A stretch of DNA of 64,000 nucleotides. It comes from Dyella monticola. GTDB taxonomy: Bacteria > Pseudomonadota > Gammaproteobacteria > Xanthomonadales > Rhodanobacteraceae. The stretch spans positions 18,560 through 82,559 of the forward strand of contig NZ_QRBE01000018.1 in the NCBI RefSeq assembly GCF_003363155.1, in the 5' to 3' direction. Shown piece after piece: positions 1 to 8,441 of the stretch. How positions within the stretch are numbered: position 1 is the first letter of the stretch; every line of letters starts with the position of its first letter. Under the pieces are notes generated by a model. It ran no database searches, was not told the DNA's origin, and was given only the letters and a program-made list of their open reading frames with translations. A program made the position numbers and the translations under genes.

Positions 1-1632
1 GGGTACGGGTGGTGCATCGACATCCTTGAACACGAAGCGTTGCGCCGCCTTGTGCAGCACAACCACACGCTCTGCACCGTCAGCTTTCTCTTCGCCATCC
101 ATGCGCAACGGCAAGATGCGGCCGTCGCGATCGAACAAGGAAAGCTTCACCGGAATGGGAACCGGCACTTTTTCCGGCTGACCCGGTGTGGGCCGCGTTT
201 GCTGCGATAGCGTGAGGGTGTATTCGCGCGCCACCGCATCATATTCGCTCTTTGCATGCAGCCGAGGCGTGCCGGCTTGCGCGTACCACGCAAGGTATGG
301 CTTCAGGTCGATGGCGTTGGCATCGCCCAGCGCACCAAGAAAATCTTCGATCGTGGCGGCTTGCCCATCATTGCGCTGGAAATACAGCTCCATGCCGCGC
401 CGAAAACCTTCCTGCCCAAGTCGACCGGCGAGCATACGCACGAGTTCGGAACCTTTCTCGTACACCGTCGCCGTATAGAAGTTGTTGATTTCGCGATATT
501 CGGCAGGTCGTACCGGATGCGCCAAGGGGCCGGCATCCTCAGGAAACTGCGTACGCCGCAGCAAGGCGACATCCTCGATGCGCTTGAGCGGGACCGAATT
601 CATGTCCGCGGAAAACTGCTGTTCGCGAAATACCGTGAGCCCTTCCTTGAGCGAGAGTTGAAACCAATCACGGCAGGTCACGCGATTGCCGGTCCAATTG
701 TGGAAGTATTCGTGCGCCACCACGGCCTCCACTGCTCGATATTCATCGTCGGTGCTGCTGTCCGGGTCTGCCAGCAAATACTTCGCGTTGAAGATATTCA
801 GCCCCTTGTTCTCCATCGCGCCCATGTTGAAATCGTGCGTGGCCACGACATGGAATACATCCAGATCGTAATTGCGGCCATACGTGTGCTCGTCCCAGCG
901 CATCGAGCGCTCCACTGCGTCAAGTGCGTAGTGGCAGCGGTCGATCACGTTCGCCTCGGACCAGATCACGATCTTCACGGCGCGCCCATCGGCCGTGACA
1001 TAGTCCCGCGTAATGTTTTCTAATCGACCGGCTACCAGCGCAAACAGGTAGCAGGGCTTAGGGTGAGGGTCGACAAAACGTGCCCAATGACGGCCATCGG
1101 GTAACTCGCCGACGCCAGTCGGGTTGCCGCCCGCCAAGAGCACCGGAAAGCGCTGGCGATCAGCGCGCAGGGTGACGGTGAAGCGAGCCAGCACGTCGGG
1201 CCGATCGGGGAAAAACGTGATGCGACGAAAGCCTTCCGCTTCACATTGCGTCAACAGAAAGCCGTGTTCGCGCGAGCCTGACAAATAAAGCCCTTCCAGC
1301 GCTGTGTTCGCAGCAGGCTGCACACGCACGCGTGTTTCCAGCACGCTGCCGTCACGGACGCCATCCACTTCCAGCACGCCGCCTTCGTAACGAAAGGCGT
1401 GCGCATCCAGTGCCTGTCCGTCGAGCGCAAGGGCCAGCAGTTCCAGGCCCTCGCCATTCAGACGAAGCGGTGCCGACTGTCCCGTGTCGCTGCGAAGCAC
1501 AAGGCGCGAGGACACCTCGGTCGCATCGATACCCAAGTCGACATCCAGCTCGATCGCATCCACCGACCAGGCAGGTCGCCGGTAATCGCCCAGACGGACA
1601 GGGGTGACGACAGGTTCAAGGGCGAGGGTCAT
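1..1632 (-). CDS. pepN: Aminopeptidase N (M1 family), C-terminal part outside the window
   Basis: Zinc-dependent cytoplasmic alanyl aminopeptidase that trims N-terminal residues from peptides. About 544 N-terminal residues are present; the gene continues past the left edge. The exopeptidase motif GAMEN lies at residues 271-275 and the zinc site HEYFH, followed by NWTGNR, at 307-311. These sit about ten residues later than in E. coli PepN (GAMEN 261-265, HEYFH 297-301), so this is the long E. coli-type enzyme. The ATG at 1632 gives a protein starting MTLALEP with no signal peptide. It is divergent from the epimerase at 1701. A second, secreted M1 enzyme lies at 38615-40468. Identity is secure; only the C-terminus is unseen. 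Confidence 0.95.
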   Translation of the reverse strand, partial: MTLALEPVVTPVRLGDYRRPAWSVDAIELDVDLGIDATEVSSRLVLRSDTGQSAPLRLNGEGLELLALALDGQALDAHAFRYEGGVLEVDGVRDGSVLETRVRVQPAANTALEGLYLSGSREHGFLLTQCEAEGFRRITFFPDRPDVLARFTVTLRADRQRFPVLLAGGNPTGVGELPDGRHWARFVDPHPKPCYLFALVAGRLENITRDYVTADGRAVKIVIWSEANVIDRCHYALDAVERSMRWDEHTYGRNYDLDVFHVVATHDFNMGAMENKGLNIFNAKYLLADPDSSTDDEYRAVEAVVAHEYFHNWTGNRVTCRDWFQLSLKEGLTVFREQQFSADMNSVPLKRIEDVALLRRTQFPEDAGPLAHPVRPAEYREINNFYTATVYEKGSELVRMLAGRLGQEGFRRGMELYFQRNDGQAATIEDFLGALGDANAIDLKPYLAWYAQAGTPRLHAKSEYDAVAREYTLTLSQQTRPTPGQPEKVPVPIPVKLSLFDRDGRILPLRMDGEEKADGAERVVVLHKAAQRFVFKDVDAPPVP

Positions 1633-1700
1633 AAGGCGCACACGGGAAGGTTGGAGACATCTCAGGCTAACATGCGGGCTTTGGGTCATAGGACAAGCGG

Positions 1701-2708
1701 ATGGACGCCTTCCACATCGAAACCACGCACTGGGGGTCGCATGAAATCGTCGTTTTGCGCGATACCCGGCAAAACCGTTGCGTGTGCGTGGCACGGCGCG
1801 GTGCCACCGTGGTTTCTTTCGAACAGTCGATCGACGGCCTGATGCGTCAGCTCATCGACGGCTACCGCGATGGCGCCGAACTGGATACTCGTCCCAGTTC
1901 CCGCTTCGCCATCATGGTGCCGTTCGCCAACCGCATCGACGACGCGCGCTATGCGTTCGATGGCCGCAACTATGACACGCAGCCGAATGTGCAAGGCGCC
2001 GAGCGCGCCATGCGGCATGGGTTCGTGCGTGGTGTCGACTTTGACGTGGCGTCGGCACAGGCGGACGCTGATGGCGCGCATGTGGTATTCACCACCTCGG
2101 CGATACGTCCCGGCGCGTTTCCCGGCTATCCGTTCGCGATCGATCTCTCCATTGCCTACACGCTCGATGCGAACGGCCTGTCGCTGCAGGCGTGCATGCG
2201 CAATGCAGGCGACAGCGTCGCGCCCTGTTTCTTTGGCTGGCATCCGTACTTTCGTGCGGGCGATACCGATGTGGATACCTGGGAGCTTGAAGTACCCGCC
2301 ACGCACCTGATTCGCACGACGTCCGATAACATTCCGTTACCGGGCGCGGACGCGTTTCAATCCTTGAACGATGCACCGCCGTCACTGGATTTTCGAAAGC
2401 CCAAACCGATTGGTCCGACCAAGATCGACAACGGTTACGCCCACTTGATCTTCGATGCGGATGCCCGCGCACGCACACGCTTGCGCGATCCCGCCAGCGG
2501 ACTGCGCATCAGCATGTGGCAGGAACGTGGCGTCGTGCTCGTGTTCACGGCTGACACGATAACCCGCGACGTGCGCCGTTCCGTGGCGATGGAGCCGATG
2601 GAAAGCATGTCCAACGCCTTCAATCGCGCTGACTGCGCCGACACCGTACGGTTGCAACCGGGCGCCGAGCGCGTATTCCGGTGTGGGGTGGAGATCGATC
2701 GCACATGA
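1701..2708 (+). CDS. Aldose 1-epimerase (galactose mutarotase-like) family protein
   Basis: A 335-residue beta-sandwich sugar epimerase that would interconvert alpha and beta anomers of an aldose in the cytoplasm. Family features seen are the RHGFVRG segment with His106, the FFGWHPYF segment with catalytic-type His181, and a C-terminal MEPMES...NAFN block carrying the expected Glu. There is no signal peptide. The stop codon overlaps the start of the following dehydratase (ATGA at 2705), so the two are probably translated together. The exact sugar cannot be read from the sequence; it could also act on hexose-6-phosphates like YeaD-type relatives. Confidence 0.85.
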   Translation: MDAFHIETTHWGSHEIVVLRDTRQNRCVCVARRGATVVSFEQSIDGLMRQLIDGYRDGAELDTRPSSRFAIMVPFANRIDDARYAFDGRNYDTQPNVQGAERAMRHGFVRGVDFDVASAQADADGAHVVFTTSAIRPGAFPGYPFAIDLSIAYTLDANGLSLQACMRNAGDSVAPCFFGWHPYFRAGDTDVDTWELEVPATHLIRTTSDNIPLPGADAFQSLNDAPPSLDFRKPKPIGPTKIDNGYAHLIFDADARARTRLRDPASGLRISMWQERGVVLVFTADTITRDVRRSVAMEPMESMSNAFNRADCADTVRLQPGAERVFRCGVEIDRT

Positions 2709-3655
2709 GCATTGCCTTGCCAAACCTTGAGCAGATTCGCGATGCCGCCGCGCGTATCGCGCCGCATGCCATCTTGACACCCGTGCTGCGCAATGCGGCG
2801 CTGGATGCGCTGGCGGGTGCACACCTGTATTTCAAATGCGAAAACCTGCAGCGCGGCGGGGCCTTCAAGTTTCGCGGCGCATGCAATGCCGTGTGGTCGC
2901 TGAGTGATGATGAGGCACGATGCGGTGTGGTGACGCATTCGTCCGGCAATCATGGCAACGCGCTGGCCATGGCGGCTTCGACGCGCGGCATCGCGGCGCA
3001 CGTGATCGTTCCCGAGGGCGCCGTGCGCGCCAAAGTAGAAGCCATTGAACAAGCCGGTGCGGTGCTGCATCGCTGTGCGCCAACCAATGCTGCGCGCGAG
3101 GCGATGGCGGCCGAGGTGCAGCAGGCAACCGGTGCGATCATGGTTCACCCCTACGCCGATACGCGCGTGATGGCGGGTCAGGGTACGGTCGTGCTGGAGC
3201 TGCTTCATCAAAGCGGAGGCTTGGATGCCATTGTCACCCCGGTCGGCGGTGGTGGTTTGATGGCGGGTTGCGCGGTCGCCGCGCACGGTCTGCTGCCGAA
3301 CATCGCCATGTTTGGCGCTGAGCCGGCGGGTGCATCGGATGCGGCGCAGTCGCTCGCGCAGGGCGCGCGTATCGAGCATTTCGTACCGGCTACGATCTGC
3401 GACGGCTTGCGTGCGCTGGTTGGCGAACCTAACCTTGCCGCGCTGCGCGAGCATCATGTGGCGGTGATCACCGTCAGCGATGAGGAAACCATCGCCGCGA
3501 TGAGGCTGCTGTGGCAGTCCCTGAAGCTGGTGGTGGAAGTATCCAGCGCCACCGTATTGGCAGCCGTGCTCAAACAGCCGGAGCGTTTCGCCGGGCGCCG
3601 GGTCGGGCTGGTGCTCACCGGCGGCAATGTGGACGTGGACGCGTTGCCGTGGTGA
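2705..3655 (+). CDS. PLP-dependent serine/threonine dehydratase (fold type II)
   Basis: A 316-residue fold-type II PLP enzyme that likely deaminates L-threonine or L-serine to 2-oxobutyrate or pyruvate. The Schiff-base lysine is Lys55 in GAFKFRGA. The phosphate/substrate loop SSGNHGNA and the glycine-rich PLP phosphate cradle GGGGLMAG are present. It lacks the C-terminal ACT-like domains of biosynthetic IlvA (14753-16318 here), so it resembles catabolic TdcB-type threonine dehydratase or serine racemase. The ATG at 2705 was chosen because it overlaps the upstream stop codon (ATGA) and matches the family N-terminus. A gene for an ACT-like plus V4R protein follows. Confidence 0.85.
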   Translation: MSIALPNLEQIRDAAARIAPHAILTPVLRNAALDALAGAHLYFKCENLQRGGAFKFRGACNAVWSLSDDEARCGVVTHSSGNHGNALAMAASTRGIAAHVIVPEGAVRAKVEAIEQAGAVLHRCAPTNAAREAMAAEVQQATGAIMVHPYADTRVMAGQGTVVLELLHQSGGLDAIVTPVGGGGLMAGCAVAAHGLLPNIAMFGAEPAGASDAAQSLAQGARIEHFVPATICDGLRALVGEPNLAALREHHVAVITVSDEETIAAMRLLWQSLKLVVEVSSATVLAAVLKQPERFAGRRVGLVLTGGNVDVDALPW

Positions 3656-3772
3656 GTCACGTTTTTACAGCCCCGCACGGCGATTCTTGATGCCAATCAC
3701 GGCTTGATGCCTGGAAATCCCCCATCCTGGCGCCTCAATTTGCACTGCCAGCATCGAGCAACAGGGGGGCCT

Positions 3773-4522
3773 ATGATCGAGCTGGAAATACAGGTCCTCT
3801 CTGACCGCAGGGAGGGTCTGGTCGCCGAACTTGGGCAAGTAGTCGTCGCCAATCATTATTCGCTTCTGCGTCAGCGCCTGACGCTGGATGGCCGTGGCGC
3901 GCGACTTTGCATGCTCGTGCGCGGGCCTCCCGAGCAGCGTCTGGCATTGGAAGAAATGCTCGGGACGCATAGCCGCGTGGTGAGTTTTGAAGCGGCGCTC
4001 TGCGGTGAACCGACCGCCATTGCTTTCGCCTCTTCGCGTGGCGCGCTGCAGGATCGGGTGGCTCCCGTACAAACGGTCATGCCCGATGTTGCACACGTCG
4101 AGCAGGTTCTTCCCGAATTGATGCACGACTTCCCGCGCATCTACCCCTGGCTCACGAAGCTGCAAGAGAGCGTGTCCGGTAGCCTGCGCGAACCCTCATT
4201 GCTGCTTGCGGGGCGGCGCGTGGGCATCGCGATTTACAAGCGTGATTATGCGTCCGGCCCACCATTGAGCCTTGGCGAGGCGATCAAACGTATTGGTGTG
4301 CCGGCGCTATGTTCGCTGGCGCAGATCGAGCAACGCGGCGTGCACGTGCATATTTTCGCAAGTCTCCTGTGCGCCGAGCCCGGGCGCAGCGGCTGCGTAT
4401 TCTATGGCGGGTATCTGGAAGGCGTGCTGGGCGCGGCGGTGACGGGCAAGCACGTGCACGTGCGACACTTGAGTTGCCGAAGCAGCGGCGCGGCGCACTG
4501 CAGCCTGGAGATTTCGCACTGA
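3773..4522 (+). CDS. ACT-like plus V4R (4-vinyl reductase) domain protein
   Basis: A 249-residue protein with two recognisable parts. Residues 1 to about 75 (MIELEIQVLSDR..., then a GAR-LCMLVRG strand) look like an ACT-type regulatory fold. The last 45 or so residues match the V4R small-molecule-binding domain: YGGYLEGVLGAAV, then a late Cys, CRSSGAAHCSLEI. V4R domains bind small ligands in bacteriochlorophyll, hydrocarbon-sensing and regulatory proteins. The start at 3773 follows a strong AGGGGGG ribosome-binding site; an upstream in-frame ATG at 3704 has none. It lies 117 bases after the dehydratase. A ligand-sensing role is plausible, but no substrate or partner can be named. Confidence 0.7.
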   Translation: MIELEIQVLSDRREGLVAELGQVVVANHYSLLRQRLTLDGRGARLCMLVRGPPEQRLALEEMLGTHSRVVSFEAALCGEPTAIAFASSRGALQDRVAPVQTVMPDVAHVEQVLPELMHDFPRIYPWLTKLQESVSGSLREPSLLLAGRRVGIAIYKRDYASGPPLSLGEAIKRIGVPALCSLAQIEQRGVHVHIFASLLCAEPGRSGCVFYGGYLEGVLGAAVTGKHVHVRHLSCRSSGAAHCSLEISH

Positions 4523-4588
4523 ACCGGGCGTTCGCTGCGGCCTGGCGTTATGCTCGGCGCTGGCGTCCGATGCGAAAAAGGGAAATCT

Positions 4589-5170
4589 GTGGCGATTGCG
4601 CGCATACGCTGTCACTGGGCCTCCGATGGCGAGTTGATGCAGGCCTATCACGACACCGAATGGGGCGTGCCGCTGCACGATGACCGGATGCTGTTCGAGT
4701 TCCTTTGCCTGGAAGGCGCGCAGGCGGGTTTGTCCTGGCGCACGGTGTTGCACAAGCGCGACAACTATCGCCGCGCGTTTCACCACTTTGATATGCAGCG
4801 TGTCGCCGACATGAAGGATCGCGAGCTGGAAAAGCTCCTGCTCGATCCCGGCCTCATACGCAACCGCCTCAAAGTGACTGCCGCGCGCGACAACGCCAAG
4901 GCGGCGTTGGAGGTGGTCGAGGAGTACGGCAGCCTGGATGCGTACCTGTGGTCATTCGTCGACGGCCGGCCCATCGGCAATGCCTGGCGCAGCAGGGGCG
5001 AGGTGCCGGCCAGTACGCCGGTTTCCGATCGCATGAGCAAGGCGCTGAAAAAACGGGGCTTCCGCTTCGTCGGCAGCACCATCTGCTATGCCTTCATGCA
5101 GGCCACCGGCATGGTCAACGATCATGTGGTGGAATGCTTCCGGTACAAGGCCTGCGCCGGCAAGCGCTAA
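4589..5170 (+). CDS. tag: DNA-3-methyladenine glycosylase I
   Basis: Base-excision repair enzyme that removes 3-methyladenine from alkylated DNA. Close to E. coli Tag throughout: YHDTEWGVP, CLEGAQAGLSW with Glu42, SKALKKRGF-FVG and TICYAFMQA blocks, and the terminal NDHVVEC. Zinc ligands expected from E. coli Tag are present: Cys8, His21 and the His/Cys of NDHVVEC. The GTG at 4589 is preferred over the ATG at 4550 because it follows AAGGGA by five bases and gives 193 residues, near the family's 187. Transcribed in the same direction as the V4R gene, 66 bases downstream. Confidence 0.93.
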   Translation: MAIARIRCHWASDGELMQAYHDTEWGVPLHDDRMLFEFLCLEGAQAGLSWRTVLHKRDNYRRAFHHFDMQRVADMKDRELEKLLLDPGLIRNRLKVTAARDNAKAALEVVEEYGSLDAYLWSFVDGRPIGNAWRSRGEVPASTPVSDRMSKALKKRGFRFVGSTICYAFMQATGMVNDHVVECFRYKACAGKR

Positions 5171-5213
5171 ACGCACTAAAATGACGCGGACGATCGGAGA
5201 GGAGATGCCGTAC

Positions 5214-5783
5214 ATGAAGCCGTTTCAGGATGTTCCGGGCCGTTGCGGCAGCTTCATGCTCCGGCTGTGCGCCGCGCTGATCTTGATGGTGCCGTGGGTG
5301 ACTTGCGCCAAGACCGGTGATCGCAACCAGCCGATGCACACCTCGCAGGATTCGGTAACCGGCTTCGACACACCCAATTCGATCACCACGATCACCGGCC
5401 ACGTGGTAGTTACCCAGGGCTCTATGAAGGCCACCGGCGAATATGCGCAGATCTACATGGATGCCAATACCCAGGTCGCCCGTATCGTCATGCATGGTCA
5501 TCCGGCGCATATCGAGCAGCTGGACGACAACAATCACCTGATGACCGGCGAAGCCCCCGCGCTCGATTACGACAACATCAACGGCATTGCCGTGCTGACA
5601 CCCAATGCCGTGGTCACGCAGCAGGGCATGGGCGATGCGCATGCCGACAAGCTTACCTACAACACCAACACCGCCTATTTCACCGGCACCGGCAATGTAA
5701 GCGCGACGTATCTGCCCAAACAGAAGCAGGGTGCCAATGCCCGGCCGGCATCGGACGCTAGTGTCGCGGCACCGCAGAAATAG
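5214..5783 (+). CDS. lptA: LptA-like periplasmic lipopolysaccharide-transport protein
   Basis: A 189-residue exported protein of the OstA/LptA fold, which carries LPS across the periplasm between the inner and outer membrane. An N-terminal signal peptide ends near VTCAKTGD. The body repeats the beta-jellyroll strands typical of LptA, such as ITGHVVVTQGSMKATGEYAQIY and TYNTNTAYFTGTGNVSA. The ATG at 5214 is favoured because GGAGAGGAG lies about nine bases upstream; the ATGs at 5181 and 5205 are worse placed. Canonical lptA sits with lptB, lptC and rpoN, none of which are nearby, so this may be a second LptA-like copy. Confidence 0.75.
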   Translation: MKPFQDVPGRCGSFMLRLCAALILMVPWVTCAKTGDRNQPMHTSQDSVTGFDTPNSITTITGHVVVTQGSMKATGEYAQIYMDANTQVARIVMHGHPAHIEQLDDNNHLMTGEAPALDYDNINGIAVLTPNAVVTQQGMGDAHADKLTYNTNTAYFTGTGNVSATYLPKQKQGANARPASDASVAAPQK

Positions 5784-5850
5784 TAAAAAGCCACCCGCGC
5801 GCTTTTAGCTCAAGTGTGCACACTCGCTTCGAGACTACCTGAGTCCTCGA

Positions 5851-5932
5851 GGCCGTCATTCCCGCGCAAGCGAGAATCCATGTTGAGGTTGTGTCGGCAC
5901 GTTGGACTCCCGCTTGCGCGGGAATGACGGCC
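5851..5932. repeat. REP-like palindromic repeat between convergent genes
   Basis: A perfect 22-base inverted repeat: arms at 5851-5872 and 5911-5932, about 38 bases of loop. The core reads CATTCCCGCGCAAGCG and its complement. It sits between the ends of the LptA-like gene and bioC, where it could act as a bidirectional terminator or mRNA 3' stabiliser. Similar CATTCCxGCG cores recur at 56900-56967. Confidence 0.8.
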
Positions 5933-5987
5933 ATGATGAAGAGCTGCTACCGAGCAGGTAAATGTAAGTATTTGCACCGCAGTCGCC

Positions 5988-6869
5988 TTAGCGCCGACGC
6001 GTACCGCGCAGGCTGTCGACGGAAAAACTCGCGATTTCCCCGCCGCCTTTTGCGCGCCGCGATTGTCCTGGCGCCGGCCCCCACGCGTGCGCCGTCACCA
6101 CTTCCCAGGTGGCGGGAATGCGGCCATCCACACGCATCGCTTCGTAAGCGGCGAGCATGCGCTGGAAATGTTGCTTGCCGGTCAGGCCACGTTCGCGGCC
6201 GCGATCGGCATGCGTTGCGCCGAGCCCCTTGAGTTCGCGCAGCAGCGCTTTGGGTTCGCTGTAGGTGAGCGTGAAGCGATCCACGTCCAGCACGGGATCG
6301 CGCAGGCCTGCGTTGATCATCGCGTCGCCCAGGTCGTGCATGTCTAAAAAACGGCCGACGTGGGAGTGCTGATCCACCGACGCCCACGCCGCGCGCAGTT
6401 CGCGCAAGGTATCGGGGCCAAAGGTGGAAAACACCAACATGCCGCCGGGCTTCAACACGCGTACGCATTCGCCAAACAGGCCGGCAAGATCATCGATCCA
6501 TTGAAAGCACAGATTGGAATGCAGGATATCCACGCTGTGATCGGGCAACGGCAGCGCCGTCGCATCACCGCACAGGCGCATGAAAGGTTTGAGCCAACCG
6601 GCATGCGATTTGGCCACACGCAGCATCGACAGCGCTGCATCCACCGCAATCACCTGGGCCTTGGCGTAGCGCTTTTTAAGGAGCGCGCTGCCGCGTCCGG
6701 TGCCTGCGCCCACATCGATCACCCGCTCGGGTTGCTGCAGGTAGAAGTCCAGGCGCTCTAGCAGCAACTGCTGCACTTCGCGTTGCAGCGCGTCGTGCTG
6801 CTCGTAACCGGTCGCCGCATGGCCGAAGTTGGCGCGTACGCGTCGCGTGTCGACCTGGAAGTCGCTCAT
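5988..6869 (-). CDS. bioC: Malonyl-ACP O-methyltransferase BioC
   Basis: SAM-dependent methyltransferase that caps malonyl-ACP with a methyl ester so the fatty-acid machinery can build the pimeloyl moiety of biotin. Motif I VIDVGAGTGRG lies at about residues 50-60. Further class I methyltransferase strands follow, including the late VLKPGGMLVFSTFG. The 293-residue length is slightly above E. coli BioC (251). Start at 6869 (MSDFQVDTR) shares one base with the stop of bioH (TGATG), implying translational coupling; an upstream ATG at 6887 would lie inside bioH. Last gene of the bioB-F-rhodanese-H-C operon. Confidence 0.93.
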   Translation of the reverse strand: MSDFQVDTRRVRANFGHAATGYEQHDALQREVQQLLLERLDFYLQQPERVIDVGAGTGRGSALLKKRYAKAQVIAVDAALSMLRVAKSHAGWLKPFMRLCGDATALPLPDHSVDILHSNLCFQWIDDLAGLFGECVRVLKPGGMLVFSTFGPDTLRELRAAWASVDQHSHVGRFLDMHDLGDAMINAGLRDPVLDVDRFTLTYSEPKALLRELKGLGATHADRGRERGLTGKQHFQRMLAAYEAMRVDGRIPATWEVVTAHAWGPAPGQSRRAKGGGEIASFSVDSLRGTRRR

Positions 6870-7639
6870 CAATGGTTCTCCAGCCACGGCAGCAACGTCT
6901 CAGCGACAGCGTGCGAATGACTCATAAAAGGTGCGTGTCCCGCGCGCGCCACCACGTGGAACTCGCCCTGGCTTGCGGCAGCGGCGGCTTGCATGGCCTG
7001 CGGATGGACCAGACGATCCAGTCGTCCGGCCCCCCACCAGCTTGTATTGGGTTTCAGTTGCACAAGGTCGGCACGGAAATCGGTTTGATCGAGGATGCCG
7101 ATGCCTTCCTGCAGCACGCGCATTTCCGGTTCACCGCGCGAGAAAACATCGGCACGCAAGCGATTCAGATCGCCGCGCGGGTCGGGGCTGCCCATGACTT
7201 CCAAGGCCAAAAAACGGTCGATGGTGGCGTGGTAATCGGTCTCAAGATCCGTCGCCAGTTGTTGCACCAGCGCAGGCTCCCTGCCGTAGGGCCAATCGCT
7301 GGCGCTGACGAAGCGCGGTGTCGAGCAAAGCATGGCCAGTCCGCGCACGTGCGCTGGAAAATCCAATGCTGCGCGAAGTGCGACCAGGCCGCCCAGCGAC
7401 CAGCCTAGCCATATGGCGGGTGGCGTGGCCTGGATGATCGCCTGCGCACACGCTTTCGGCTCCAGCGGCAATCCGCAATGGCGGGAATAGCCATGACCGG
7501 GCAGATCGACCACGTACATGGTGCAGTGGTCCGTCAGCACGTCCACCAGCGGCGCGAAGATGCCGCCATGCATCGCCCAGCCATGGATCATCACCAGCGG
7601 GGTGGGGCCGCTGCCGAGGGTTTGGATATACAGGCTCAT
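6869..7639 (-). CDS. bioH: Pimeloyl-ACP methyl ester carboxylesterase BioH
   Basis: Alpha/beta hydrolase that removes the methyl ester from pimeloyl-ACP methyl ester, ending chain building for biotin. It is 256 residues, the E. coli length. The nucleophile elbow GWSLGG has Ser81 (E. coli Ser82); the Asp in GRLDRLVH and the His in RAGHAPF complete the triad. The oxyanion region is MIHGWAMHG. The gene overlaps the rhodanese gene upstream by four bases (ATGA) and bioC downstream by one, so all three are coupled. Confidence 0.93.
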   Translation of the reverse strand: MSLYIQTLGSGPTPLVMIHGWAMHGGIFAPLVDVLTDHCTMYVVDLPGHGYSRHCGLPLEPKACAQAIIQATPPAIWLGWSLGGLVALRAALDFPAHVRGLAMLCSTPRFVSASDWPYGREPALVQQLATDLETDYHATIDRFLALEVMGSPDPRGDLNRLRADVFSRGEPEMRVLQEGIGILDQTDFRADLVQLKPNTSWWGAGRLDRLVHPQAMQAAAAASQGEFHVVARAGHAPFMSHSHAVAETLLPWLENH

Positions 7640-8412
7640 GCGGCGGAGCCTGTAGGCGCCTCGAGCGGAGCGAATGAATCGTGCGAGGCGGGACTCAGCG
7701 CCTTGTCCACCGCGCCACGCTCATCGAAAACAAAGCAGCCGCCTCGCCAGTGCGCACCATCGACGTCCTCGAAGTACTTGAGGATGCCGCCCTCCAACTG
7801 ATACACGCGCTGCATGCCGATATCCTGCATATGCAACACCGCTTTTTCGCAACGAATGCCGCCGGTGCAGTACGACACCACCGTCTTGTCGGCGTAACGC
7901 GCTTGATCGGTGGCAAGCGCCGCCGGTAATTCGGTGAAGCTGCCCATGCGGTAATCGACGGCCTGCGGAAACATGCCGACGTCGGTTTCGTAAGCATTGC
8001 GCGTGTCGAGCAGGACAATTTCGCGGCCTTCGTCATCGCGTCCTTGATCCAGCCAGCGCTTGAGCGTGGCGGCATCCACCGCCGGCGCGCGTCCGCCTTC
8101 AGGGCGAATCGTGGGTTGGCGCAAGGTGATGATTTCCTTTTTCAGGCGCACGCGCATGCGCTTGAACGGCACCCCGTCGGAAAACGACTCCTTACCTTGC
8201 AAACCCGCGAAGCGCGCATCCTGATGCAGCCATGCCATGAACGCATCCACCGCATCGCGCGGCCCGGCCAGAAACAGGTTGATCCCCTCCGGCGCCAGCA
8301 AAATGGTGCCTTTCAAAGCTAGGGCGAGGCATTGCGCAAGCACGCGTTCGCGCAGCACTGGCAGATCGTCCAGGCCGACGAAGCGATAAGCGGAAATATT
8401 GAGGATCGACAT
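7636..8412 (-). CDS. Rhodanese-domain protein of the TrhO/YceA family
   Basis: A 258-residue protein related to tRNA U34 hydroxylase TrhO (YceA). An N-terminal acylphosphatase-like domain ([13 protein letters not shown]) is followed by a rhodanese domain with the family motif [14 protein letters not shown], active-site Cys182 and second Cys188, and [12 protein letters not shown]. coli TrhO is about 350 residues with a Cys-rich zinc-type C-terminus; this one stops soon after [10 protein letters not shown], so it is a short form. The start at 8412 ([11 protein letters not shown]) fits the family. It sits between bioF and bioH and overlaps bioH by four bases. It may modify tRNA or handle sulfur; a link to biotin synthase is only a hypothesis. 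Confidence 0.85.
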   Translation of the reverse strand: MSILNISAYRFVGLDDLPVLRERVLAQCLALALKGTILLAPEGINLFLAGPRDAVDAFMAWLHQDARFAGLQGKESFSDGVPFKRMRVRLKKEIITLRQPTIRPEGGRAPAVDAATLKRWLDQGRDDEGREIVLLDTRNAYETDVGMFPQAVDYRMGSFTELPAALATDQARYADKTVVSYCTGGIRCEKAVLHMQDIGMQRVYQLEGGILKYFEDVDGAHWRGGCFVFDERGAVDKALSPASHDSFAPLEAPTGSAA

Positions 8413-8441
8413 AGAGCTAATGGAACAGGCGCGACTACCCA

